The notes under the pieces: model-generated
Seen by the model: the letters and a program-made list of their open reading frames with translations, nothing else
Told to the model about the DNA's origin: nothing
The model's database searches: none
Translations under genes and position numbers: made by a program
Part shown: piece after piece, positions 50,027 through 57,960 of the stretch
Numbering within the stretch: the first letter of the stretch is position 1
Layout of the letters: the number at the start of each line of letters is the position of its first letter
From: RFSX01 sp964591455
GTDB taxonomy: Bacteria; Bacteroidota; Bacteroidia; Chitinophagales; Saprospiraceae
Direction: 5' to 3'
NCBI GenBank assembly: GCA_964591455.1
Contig: CAZQDZ010000019.1
Location: forward strand, 1 to 64,000
DNA length: 64,000 bases

Positions 50027-52501
50027 TTACTGCTGTCCGTCTTTGTAAGCTTGCAGCTCAGGAAACTCACTTATGTAATTAGATAACTCATGTTTAGATA
50101 TTGGCATTCCATGATGAAATGCGACTATTTTAGCATAGGGAGCAGAGGATTTTTCTAATTCTTTTTTGAGAAGAACGGCATCTTCATACGTATTAAGTAT
50201 GCCTATATAATAATTATTATCTGCTAATGGTGTTCCCTTTCTTATATAGATGTCATCATATAATCTGAGAACAGCATTTTTGAATATAGTAGATGTGCTT
50301 GCAATCTCTACTGAAAAATAAACATCCTCACGTATCTGATGAAATAACTCATAACGTCTATCTACTGCAAACCCTGGCAAACTATTAGAATTGACTGACA
50401 TGTCTGTCAATACTATGCCGTCTGCATCTCTTATCTCCCAATCTATTCGCTTATTATAATATAGATATTTCAAATTAGTTTCTCCTGCCAGCTCTTCTTT
50501 TGCTGCAGGGAAATTATTGCATACACTTTCTATACTTATACGTATTCTTTCAATCTCATTTTCCATGAGATATTTGCCTATCAGTACCGCTCTTTTGAGG
50601 GTATTATATTGCATATACTCATCAAGCCCCGGCTCCAAATGATCGGTATGTGCTATAAAATGAATGGAGTGATCAGGATTGCTTTGTAGGTATGTAACCA
50701 AATAATTCAGCTTACGCTTATTTTCATCATTCATCAGGTCATGCCTATCTTGATACAAGAGAGAGTTTTTAATCGCTGAAGAATTACCTGGACTAGCATA
50801 TTTATCGGTAGGAGTGCCTGACGATGTTTTCTTTTTTGCCTTTGTCTCTTTACTAACAGTATTCAAGGTTTCTGTACTTTTTGTGGTACTTGAATTTGAT
50901 ATGAAGGAATCATCATGGATAATGACTTCACTTTCCTCCTTTGGCTCCTCAGCTCCTACAGGGTCCGAATCAGCTTTTGTATTTACTGACTTGGGTTCGT
51001 TCTCTCCTTTCTTTATTCTTCCTATCTGCTCAAAAAGACTTTCATCATTTTCTTCACTCCCCATATCCTTGGCAGTGTCTTCATTCTCTGTTATCACTGC
51101 GACATCTGCTTGGTTGTCCTCTGTCACTTCTTCTATTTTTACTTCCTCTGTTGAGGCAGTGTCTCTTTTTGTCTTCTTAGCTTGCGACTCATTTCTTGTC
51201 GTTCTATTTTCAGCTACCACCTCTTGTGTTGGTTGAAATTGTTCCAAATAGTCTCTTACATACTCCAACTGAAGGGTATCCTTGATAGGCATTGGTTTGA
51301 AGTCGTGTAAATAGGCCTTATAGATATCATAAGCGCCAAAGCCAGACTTCCTGTCTGAGGAAAATACAGCAAACTGGCCATCTTGGTGTAGTCTAAACTG
51401 TAAATCGTCTCCTGCGCTATTCAGGGGTACTCCCATATTAATTGGTGCTTCATTGACACCCAATTTATTATAGTAATAGATATCAAAGCCTCCAAAGCAA
51501 TAGGGTCTATTAGAACTGAAGTAAAGGTAACTTTCATTACTTGCGAAGAAAGGGCTTCGCTCATCATATTCAGAATTGATGATAGGACCTTGATTTATAG
51601 GGTCTGACCAAACGCCATTTTTATAATTAATAGTAAAGATGTCATAGCCACCTTCTCCGCCTAAATCTTTACTTGCGAAGGCGATGGTATTTCTATCTAC
51701 TATATTCAAATCTAAGGCCCCTGAAAGCATAGACTCTGGCAACTCTATTATATGCTGTTTTTCATTCTCGTCATAGGCAGAGACATAAGTCTTGATTCTC
51801 CCATCAGAAAGTTGTCTTGCAAAAATCATATTCTGACCATTAGGACTGATTTCCATTGCATAGTCGTTCATGGTAGAATTAATCCCACTTAATCTCGTAC
51901 TATCAGGAGACCACTTTCCTTTTTCGTCTACAACCTTTAAGTATACCTCATTGCTGGATAAATCACTATTGGAGGTATAATAAAAAGCATTGCCCTGTTG
52001 TGGGCTCTGCAACACATACACTTCATCGTAATATGAATTAAGTGCATCCCCAAAATTCTCTACATAAGCTGTACTCTTTCTATCGATATTGAAGGCGGCA
52101 TACGCTGAGTTTTTTATTTCTCTGAGTGCAATCTTTCCTTCCTTGCTCTTATCCCCTTTCTCTTTTACAAATTGCTTATAGAAAAATGCAGCTTCTTCGT
52201 ATTGTCCTAAGTGTTGCTTTGCACTCCCCATTAAGAAATACAAATATGGATCTCCATTGCCCAAGCTCTTGGACTTAGTAAAGTCCAAGATGGCTCTATC
52301 AAGATTATTAAGTTTATAATGCCCTAGGCCTCTTTTCGCAAGAAGATTCTTGTTATTGTCTATACCTTCTACAAGACTATAATTGTTGACAGCTGTCTTG
52401 TATCGGCCTCTTTCCCAGGCCTGATCACCTTTCTTCTCATGTGATTGGCCATGTAACAAACTACATGAAATACACCCCAGAATTAGTAATACTAGTCTCA
52501 A
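50027..52501 (-). CDS. PorE-like TPR / beta-propeller / OmpA protein
   Basis: 824 residues with a signal peptide (VLLILGCISCSLLHGQS). Residues about 20-150 are TPR repeats (GDQAWERGRYKTAVNNYSLVEG). Residues about 150-400 are a PD40/WD40-like propeller (SPNGQNMIFARQLSDG, ERSPFFASNESYLYFSSNRP and FAVFSSDRKSGFGAYDIY). Then comes a long acidic, Ser/Thr/Lys-rich linker (about 420-570). Residues about 595-690 are an OmpA-type domain, partly degenerate (FIAHTDHLEPG and NTLKRAVLIGKYL). The remaining C-terminal part contains YYIGILNTYEDAVLLKKELEKS, which looks SPOR-like. PorE of the type IX secretion system has the TPR-propeller-OmpA order; related surface proteins share it. Confidence 0.82.
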   Translation of the reverse strand: MRLVLLILGCISCSLLHGQSHEKKGDQAWERGRYKTAVNNYSLVEGIDNNKNLLAKRGLGHYKLNNLDRAILDFTKSKSLGNGDPYLYFLMGSAKQHLGQYEEAAFFYKQFVKEKGDKSKEGKIALREIKNSAYAAFNIDRKSTAYVENFGDALNSYYDEVYVLQSPQQGNAFYYTSNSDLSSNEVYLKVVDEKGKWSPDSTRLSGINSTMNDYAMEISPNGQNMIFARQLSDGRIKTYVSAYDENEKQHIIELPESMLSGALDLNIVDRNTIAFASKDLGGEGGYDIFTINYKNGVWSDPINQGPIINSEYDERSPFFASNESYLYFSSNRPYCFGGFDIYYYNKLGVNEAPINMGVPLNSAGDDLQFRLHQDGQFAVFSSDRKSGFGAYDIYKAYLHDFKPMPIKDTLQLEYVRDYLEQFQPTQEVVAENRTTRNESQAKKTKRDTASTEEVKIEEVTEDNQADVAVITENEDTAKDMGSEENDESLFEQIGRIKKGENEPKSVNTKADSDPVGAEEPKEESEVIIHDDSFISNSSTTKSTETLNTVSKETKAKKKTSSGTPTDKYASPGNSSAIKNSLLYQDRHDLMNDENKRKLNYLVTYLQSNPDHSIHFIAHTDHLEPGLDEYMQYNTLKRAVLIGKYLMENEIERIRISIESVCNNFPAAKEELAGETNLKYLYYNKRIDWEIRDADGIVLTDMSVNSNSLPGFAVDRRYELFHQIREDVYFSVEIASTSTIFKNAVLRLYDDIYIRKGTPLADNNYYIGILNTYEDAVLLKKELEKSSAPYAKIVAFHHGMPISKHELSNYISEFPELQAYKDGQQ

Positions 52502-52549
52502 TACTCGCTATTTAGTATATGAATGGTTCTTGGGTAATTCTTATTGCTT

Positions 52550-53914
52550 TTAAATAGGTCTGTTAACGTCAAATGCCTCCAAGTAATCCGCAACTCTTCT
52601 TACAAAGGACCCTCCCAGAAATCCATCTACAACTCTATGGTCATAGGCATGAGAAAGGAACATCATCTGTCTGACAGCAATTACATCCCCGTACTCTGTT
52701 TCCATTACCGCTGGCTTTTTTCTGATGGCCCCTGCTGCCATTATGGCCACCTGTGGTTGATTTATAATCGGCGTCCCCATCACATTACCAAACGTACCTA
52801 CATTGGTTAGTGTATAGGTGCCGTCTTGGATTTCATGTGGTTTTAATTTATTATTTCTTGCTCTATTAGCTAAGTCATTGACTTGTGTGGTTAATCCTAC
52901 CAGATTATAATGGTCTGCGTTTTTTATAACAGGCACTATAAGATTGCCTGTAGGAAGTGCTGCAGCCATCCCTAGATTTATATTCTTCTTTACAATAATT
53001 TTGTCGCCATCTATAGAGACATTAACCATAGGGAAGTCTTTGATGGCTTTAATCACCGCCTCCATAATTAAAGGTGTGAAAGTTATTTTCTGCCCATACT
53101 TTTCCTGAAATGCCTTTTTATTGGCCTGTCTCCAATTAACCATATTTGTGACATCTGCTTCTACAAATGAGGTTACATGTGGAGAGGTTTGTTTTGACAT
53201 GACCATATGGTCAGCTATCAACTTTCGCATCCTGTCCATCTGTATTATTTCATCCTCACCGCTGGTCATCGCCATTTGATTGGTCATTGGTGCCGACTTG
53301 GTGGCTGTTTTTGCTGCCACAGATGCTGCCACGTTAGGTGCAGCCTGCGGAGATGCAGATTGCTGTCTATTCTGAACATAGCCTAGTATATCTTTCTTAG
53401 TTACCCTACCCTTGGCACCAGTGCCTTGGATGGATTCCAACTCTTGCATACTGATTTGCTCTTTCTTGGCGATGCTCTTGACTAGTGGTGAGTAAAATCT
53501 GGTCGTATGGCCATTAGCGCTGCCATTGCTTCCGTTTGACATTGCCGCCACTACTGGTGCTGCTACAACTGCTGGAGCAGGCTTTGAAGGCGTTGGGCTT
53601 GGCGCGGCAGGCGCAGGTGGGGTTTCAGCTATTGCAGGAGTTGGTGGTGGGGCAGAAGATTCAACAGCTTCACTGTCGGTCTCTATAATAGCTATGACTT
53701 TCCCTATTTCTACAACATCATCTACTTGGAACAATATCTCCTTAAGGACGCCATCGACAGGTGAAGGTATCTCAGAGTCCACTTTATCTGTGGCAATTTC
53801 CAGTATTGTTTCATCTTCTTCTATCTTGTCACCAACGGTTTTAACCCACTTCAGAATCGTTGCTTCCATGATACTCTCCCCCATTTTTGGCATTATAAGG
53901 TCTACTTTAGCCAT
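52550..53914 (-). CDS. Dihydrolipoamide acyltransferase (E2) of a 2-oxoacid dehydrogenase
   Basis: 454 residues. One lipoyl domain (about 1-80) with the lipoylated Lys44 in EIATDKVDSEIPSP, an Ala/Pro-rich linker, an E3-binding domain (YSPLVKSIAKKEQISMQELESIQGTGAKGRVTKKDIL, about 140-180), a second linker, and the catalytic domain (about 225-454) ending in SHAYDHRVVDGFLGGSFV with the active-site His. It could serve pyruvate, 2-oxoglutarate or branched-chain oxoacid dehydrogenase. The single lipoyl domain and sequence suit a branched-chain or generic E2. E1 and E3 genes are not adjacent. Confidence 0.9.
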   Translation of the reverse strand: MAKVDLIMPKMGESIMEATILKWVKTVGDKIEEDETILEIATDKVDSEIPSPVDGVLKEILFQVDDVVEIGKVIAIIETDSEAVESSAPPPTPAIAETPPAPAAPSPTPSKPAPAVVAAPVVAAMSNGSNGSANGHTTRFYSPLVKSIAKKEQISMQELESIQGTGAKGRVTKKDILGYVQNRQQSASPQAAPNVAASVAAKTATKSAPMTNQMAMTSGEDEIIQMDRMRKLIADHMVMSKQTSPHVTSFVEADVTNMVNWRQANKKAFQEKYGQKITFTPLIMEAVIKAIKDFPMVNVSIDGDKIIVKKNINLGMAAALPTGNLIVPVIKNADHYNLVGLTTQVNDLANRARNNKLKPHEIQDGTYTLTNVGTFGNVMGTPIINQPQVAIMAAGAIRKKPAVMETEYGDVIAVRQMMFLSHAYDHRVVDGFLGGSFVRRVADYLEAFDVNRPI

Positions 53915-53951
53915 GCTTTCTTTATTTCTTTGATTTTGAGAATAAGTGATG

Positions 53952-53959
53952 CAAAGTTA
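53952..53959 (-). promoter_or_regulatory. Candidate -7 element of the E2 gene
   Basis: CAAAGTTA on the plus strand is TAACTTTG on the minus strand, an exact TAnnTTTG, 38 nt before the start codon. No -33 match is seen. Confidence 0.35.
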
Positions 53960-54013
53960 CAGAATTATGTATAGTCTTGAGTTGGACTCATTGTGATGTT
54001 GGATTCAGTAATT

Positions 54014-55255
54014 TTAAACCAAGCTATTAACAAATCTTCTCAAGGCATTCATACCATACACAGCAGTATATTGGATGTTCTTCAATCTATCCTTCGCTAA
54101 GCTGAGCTTCTTAGTTCTATAGTCAGTTGCTGTCCCGTAGGCTAACCATATTGTTCCTACAGGTTTGTCTGGGGTACCTCCTCCTGGTCCAGCTATTCCT
54201 GAGACTGCAATTCCCATGTCGGTATTGAACTTTTCCAATAGTCCATGAAGCATTTCTGTTACAGTTTCCTCACTTACAGCACCATATGATTCTAGTGTTT
54301 GGTTTGAGACACTAAGTAAGTTGGACTTAGGTTGATAATCATAAGCGATAATGCTTCCCATGTAATAACCAGAAGAACCCGGCACCTCCGTTAACTTATG
54401 TGCAAGATAACCGCCGGTGCAGCTCTCGGCTGTACTCAAGGTCTTACCCTTGGCCAACATGTCTCTTTGTACCGCTTCAGCGAGGGTCATTTTTCCAAAG
54501 CCATAAATCAAGTCTCCAATGCGGTTTTCGATTTGTTGACTATAATAATCTACTTGCTCGGTTAAGTCCTTGTCTGATCTTGCTGTGAGCCTGAGTTTGA
54601 CTTCGCCCAAACTAGGAAGATAAGACATGCTGATTTGCTCAGGCAAGGACGCTACAATATCTTCTATTTGTTCAGCTATTCTAGATTCTCCCATACCTAC
54701 AGTACGTATCGTTTTATACTTTATGACAGTATCAGAAGTAACCATCTTCTGCCAGACGGACACAAAGCTGTTGTCAAATATGTATTTCATTTCATAAGGA
54801 ACACCTGGCATAGAAAGCACGTATTTACTTCCTCTCTCGAATAGCATACCGGGTGCAGTACCCATATTATTAGTCAAACTAGTAGCCTTATCTGGCATAA
54901 GACATTGCACCTCATGCGCTTTCAAAAACGGAATACCTCGTTTATCAAAATATCCTTTCACTCTAGCTTTCAGCTCTTCGTCCAAACTAAGATCTGAGTC
55001 AAAATATTCAGCTAAGGCTTTCTTTGTAATATCATCCTTGGTAGGGCCGAGTCCACCAGTCATCACTACAAGGTCTGATACTGCCAAGTACTGATCTAAT
55101 ACCTGATGAATATCTTGTGCCTTATCTGAAATCGTTGCCATTCTTATGACATCTATACCTATCATATTTAGTCGATTACCCAACCAAGCTGAATTGGTAT
55201 CTATAATCTGACCTAGTAAAATTTCATCTCCTATCGTTACTATAGTCCCTTTCAT
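54014..55255 (-). CDS. cinA: CinA-like protein / nicotinamide-nucleotide amidase
   Basis: 413 residues. The N-terminal domain is the molybdopterin-binding-like COG1058 fold: VTIGDEILLGQIIDTNSAWLGNRLNMIG and VMTGGLGPTKDDITKKALAEYF. The C-terminal domain (about 255-413) is the amidase: STAESCTGGYLAHKLTEVPGSSGYYMGSIIAY, then GIAVSGIAGPGGGTPDKPVGTIWLAYG. It recycles pyridine nucleotides by converting NMN to NaMN. Length and order match full-length CinA. No recA follows. Confidence 0.94.
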   Translation of the reverse strand: MKGTIVTIGDEILLGQIIDTNSAWLGNRLNMIGIDVIRMATISDKAQDIHQVLDQYLAVSDLVVMTGGLGPTKDDITKKALAEYFDSDLSLDEELKARVKGYFDKRGIPFLKAHEVQCLMPDKATSLTNNMGTAPGMLFERGSKYVLSMPGVPYEMKYIFDNSFVSVWQKMVTSDTVIKYKTIRTVGMGESRIAEQIEDIVASLPEQISMSYLPSLGEVKLRLTARSDKDLTEQVDYYSQQIENRIGDLIYGFGKMTLAEAVQRDMLAKGKTLSTAESCTGGYLAHKLTEVPGSSGYYMGSIIAYDYQPKSNLLSVSNQTLESYGAVSEETVTEMLHGLLEKFNTDMGIAVSGIAGPGGGTPDKPVGTIWLAYGTATDYRTKKLSLAKDRLKNIQYTAVYGMNALRRFVNSLV

Positions 55256-55328
55256 ACCTTATTTCATATCAAAATTGCATCAAAAGCTATCATTTATTGC
55301 AAATATTTGATTCTAACAGGCATAAAAC

Positions 55329-55362
55329 AAAAAAGCACCAATAAAGATTATTGATGCTTTTT
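55329..55362 (-). terminator. Terminator of the cysteine-rich small gene
   Basis: AAAAAAGCA, one unpaired C, CAATAA, 3-nt loop, TTATTG, one unpaired A, TGCTTTTT. A hairpin of about 14 bp flanked by A and T runs, 22 nt past the small gene's stop on the minus strand. Confidence 0.75.
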
Positions 55363-55384
55363 ATTCTTTCTGATTAGTCGTGGA

Positions 55385-55489
55385 TTAGCACTGGCAATTC
55401 TTACAACTACAAGACTCACAAGTGCAAGCTTTACAATTGCCTGATACACATGGTTGGCAATCGCACGAACATTTATTGTCATTTTTCAT
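55385..55489 (-). CDS. 34-residue cysteine-rich metallothionein-like protein
   Basis: ATG to TAA encodes 34 residues with 11 cysteines, in Cys-X-Cys, Cys-X2-Cys and related spacing: KCSCDCQPCVSGNCKACTC, then ESCSCKNCQC. Cys positions are 7, 9, 11, 14, 19, 22, 24, 27, 29, 32 and 34. This spacing and the lack of aromatic and most hydrophobic residues fit a small metal-thiolate protein of the metallothionein type. It has its own terminator and lies in an otherwise empty gap between cinA and the MscS gene. Metal binding is inferred, not shown. Confidence 0.8.
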   Translation of the reverse strand: MKNDNKCSCDCQPCVSGNCKACTCESCSCKNCQC

Positions 55490-55558
55490 AATTCAAATAT
55501 TTATCCATTCTCATAAACGCTGCATTTACAATAAAGATTCCTTTAAGGCAAAATGTCT

Positions 55559-56623
55559 TTAAGTTTTGGTATCTAACTCTTCTATTTTTGTGTCTATTCT
55601 CGTTTCCATCCTCTCTTTTAGCGCCTTGGCTTTTTTGATTCGTTCTTCTATTGCTGCCCTTTCTTCTTCAGTACTAGCTGTTTTAAGAGATTCTTGGTTG
55701 GTCTTAATTTTATTATCCACTTCTGCTAGCACTTCCTTTTTCTTCTCTAAGTCCTCAGCTTCTTCTGCTTTGTCGAAAATGACATTCTCTGGTTTAGTAT
55801 CCTCCAGAACTGCCTTATTATTAGTTCTATATTTATTAGGTATAAATACCGTTTCTCCTACCTGACGTTGATTCATAAAATTAGGAGATACGATTTCTAT
55901 CCCAGCATCATGCAAGGTATCTATGACATGCCCTGTTAACTTGGACCGTGCACTGACTATAGACTTGACATCCTTGAGTAAACCATGCACCCTATAAACT
56001 ATGGAGAAATCACCTAAGGACATAATATGGACGAATGGGTCCTCAAGCTTACAATCTTCCGCAGCCTTAAGCAGTGCTTCTTCTATTTTGAGTCTATTCA
56101 CATCGTAGCCTAATGAGCACTCTGCATGAATAAAAGTGCCAGAAGACCTGGTCACTTTTACTGCATTTGAAGCAAGCGTCATATTTGGAAGGGAGGTAAG
56201 GTCTCTGTCCACAGTCTGTATTTCGGTATGAAAGAGTCCTTGCTCAGTCACTCGTCCAAATACATCGTCTACCTTGATAAAGTCTCCTGGCTTAAAGCTC
56301 CTTCGCATTTTGAGTGCAATGCCAGCAAGTGCATTTCCAATAAATGTCGTCGAACTTAGACCAAGCACAGCAGATAGTACAATTCCAATCAAGCTTGTGA
56401 TTTGGCCTTTTTGCTCCGGCTCCATTGGCAATGCCAATATTATACTTACAATTCCAATAAGGCCGATGAGGAATAAGACGATACTCTTAATTAAACCGCG
56501 ATCAGTATGTCCTCTTGATTGTCTTTCAAGTAGCTTCTTTGCCAAGATATACATGACATAAAAGATGACTATAGTCAGTAAAGTTGGATACCATCTTTGA
56601 AAAGTATCTAGTAGTATTTCCAT
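55559..56623 (-). CDS. MscS-family mechanosensitive channel
   Basis: 354 residues from ATG 56623. Three N-terminal membrane helices (first LLTIVIFYVMYILAKKLLE; second IKSIVLFLIGLIGIVSIILAL; third, pore-lining, SLIGIVLSAVLGLSSTTFIGNALAGIAL). The beta domain begins FKPGDFIKVDDVFGRVTEQGLFHTEIQT, as in MscS. The C-terminal part adds a long charged helix (AEEAEDLEKKKEVLAEVDN onward, about 70 residues), likely a coiled coil. A -7 element just upstream supports this start over ATG 56707. It releases solutes on hypo-osmotic shock. Confidence 0.9.
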   Translation of the reverse strand: MEILLDTFQRWYPTLLTIVIFYVMYILAKKLLERQSRGHTDRGLIKSIVLFLIGLIGIVSIILALPMEPEQKGQITSLIGIVLSAVLGLSSTTFIGNALAGIALKMRRSFKPGDFIKVDDVFGRVTEQGLFHTEIQTVDRDLTSLPNMTLASNAVKVTRSSGTFIHAECSLGYDVNRLKIEEALLKAAEDCKLEDPFVHIMSLGDFSIVYRVHGLLKDVKSIVSARSKLTGHVIDTLHDAGIEIVSPNFMNQRQVGETVFIPNKYRTNNKAVLEDTKPENVIFDKAEEAEDLEKKKEVLAEVDNKIKTNQESLKTASTEEERAAIEERIKKAKALKERMETRIDTKIEELDTKT

Positions 56624-56668
56624 GAAATTGGATATGCTTTTTATTAAGGGTTTTCCTGAGAGATAAAA

Positions 56669-56676
56669 CAAAGATA
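56669..56676 (-). promoter_or_regulatory. Candidate -7 element of the MscS gene
   Basis: CAAAGATA on the plus strand reads TATCTTTG on the minus strand, an exact TAnnTTTG, 46 nt before ATG 56623. It supports that start. Confidence 0.4.
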
Positions 56677-56715
56677 TATGATTATCATATCGCATAAAAC
56701 TATACATTGTTAAAC

Positions 56716-57168
56716 ATGGAAATGACTAAAGCGATTTTGATAGAGGAAATGCAAAGAATCCTTAACTCTCGATTGGATGAAAACACCATTGCGCTTAATC
56801 GATCGTATGAATCTATGACTGGAGAATCTAAAAGCAGTGCTGGAGATAAATTTGAAACGACCAGAGCCATACTCCAATCTGAGCAAGACAGATTAAAGGC
56901 TCAAATAATTAATGTCAAAGCAGATATTTCTATCCTTAAAAATCTCAAGCTCACAGAACATGAAACGATTCAGCTCGGGAGTATCGTCAGTACTGAGGCT
57001 GACATATCCTATTTTGTAAGTATTGGTTTAGGTAAAATAAAGCTGAATGAAAAAGTATGCTACGCCATTTCGCCTGTATCTCCTATCGGCCAATTACTTA
57101 TCGGAAAACAGGCCGGTGATTTATTGACATTTAATAACAAAAGCAATACAATAACAACCGTTAAGTAA
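56716..57168 (+). CDS. GreA/GreB-like transcription elongation factor-type protein
   Basis: 150 residues from ATG 56716. The N-terminal part is helical and resembles the coiled coil of Gre proteins in length (about residues 5-80, with DRLKAQIINVKADISILKNLK). The C-terminal part (about 90-145) has the Gre FKBP-like block: SIVSTEADISYFVSIGLG, then YAISPVSPIGQLLIGKQAGDLLTFNN. This shortened Gre relative is common in Bacteroidota. The catalytic acidic pair of GreA's coiled-coil tip is not obvious, so its effect on RNA polymerase is uncertain. Confidence 0.75.
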   Translation: MEMTKAILIEEMQRILNSRLDENTIALNRSYESMTGESKSSAGDKFETTRAILQSEQDRLKAQIINVKADISILKNLKLTEHETIQLGSIVSTEADISYFVSIGLGKIKLNEKVCYAISPVSPIGQLLIGKQAGDLLTFNNKSNTITTVK

Positions 57169-57212
57169 GTTCTAATTTTTATTTCGCTGGAACATTAATG
57201 CTGGGGTTGCTG

Positions 57213-57220
57213 TAGTTTTG
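57213..57220 (+). promoter_or_regulatory. Candidate -7 element of the thioredoxin-like gene
   Basis: TAGTTTTG matches TAnnTTTG exactly, 21 nt before the ATG at 57241. Confidence 0.4.
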
Positions 57221-57240
57221 TCTGTAATCACTCTAAAGTT

Positions 57241-57702
57241 ATGAGACTAGGTTTTATCTGTATCTTATTTGCCTCGATGGGCCTCAATGCCCAGGCGCCC
57301 AATATAGAATATGTAACCAATGACGGCATGAAAAATTTATCTGATAGCCGAGGTGAAGTTATTTATTTAAGCTTCTGGGCTAGTTGGTGCAAACCTTGTA
57401 TTGAGAATTTCAAGAAGTATCAACCTATTAGGGAACAATTGAAAGCTCAAGGTGTCAGACTCGTCAATATTTCTATAGATGAAAATCTGTCTAGCTGGGA
57501 AAAGGCTTTAGAAAAATATGACTTCATCATTGGAGAAAATGGCTTAGCGAATGATATCAATAAAACTAAGTTAGACTTCAATATCACCAAGACCCCGGAT
57601 TACCATATTATAAATAAAGCTGGTGAATTTGTCTTTCTGTCTGATAACTATGACAGAGATATAGTCGCAGAGTTTAGAGCATGGGTGGCTGAGTTAGAAT
57701 AG
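57241..57702 (+). CDS. TlpA-like secreted thioredoxin-fold protein
   Basis: 153 residues with a signal peptide (RLGFICILFASMGLNAQA). The redox motif WCKPC in LSFWASWCKPCIENFKKY is intact, and cis-Pro precedes in KTPDYHIINKAGEFVF. It is expected to reduce or isomerise disulfides in the periplasm. It follows the Gre-like gene by 72 nt and may have its own promoter. Confidence 0.9.
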   Translation: MRLGFICILFASMGLNAQAPNIEYVTNDGMKNLSDSRGEVIYLSFWASWCKPCIENFKKYQPIREQLKAQGVRLVNISIDENLSSWEKALEKYDFIIGENGLANDINKTKLDFNITKTPDYHIINKAGEFVFLSDNYDRDIVAEFRAWVAELE

Positions 57703-57960
57703 ATGTTCTGCTTAATCACAATAAGTAAAACAATCATAGCCACTCCAATGATTTGGAGCTTCTATGTTAAGTAGAATGAATGTATTCGAATAAAATCCAA
57801 TTATCTTCGACGATGCAAGTCACGGGAATATTTTATTGGTTTGATATGATTCAGTTCGGGTCAGCAAATAGAAATAAAGCAAAAGCCTTCAGTTTTCACT
57901 GAAGGCTTTTGTATCTTTTAATTATATACTTCAAAAGTCTGCACTTACCAAATGAGTGGC
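57703..57960. other. Gap of 258 nt with terminator
   Basis: Between the convergent thioredoxin-like and POT transporter genes. It holds the strong hairpin at 57881-57910 and no gene. No other structure was seen. Confidence 0.5.
57881..57910. terminator. Bidirectional terminator
   Basis: AAAAGCCTTCAG (57881-57892), 6-nt loop, CTGAAGGCTTTT (57899-57910), a 12-bp perfect stem with A and T tracts, between convergent genes. Confidence 0.85.
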
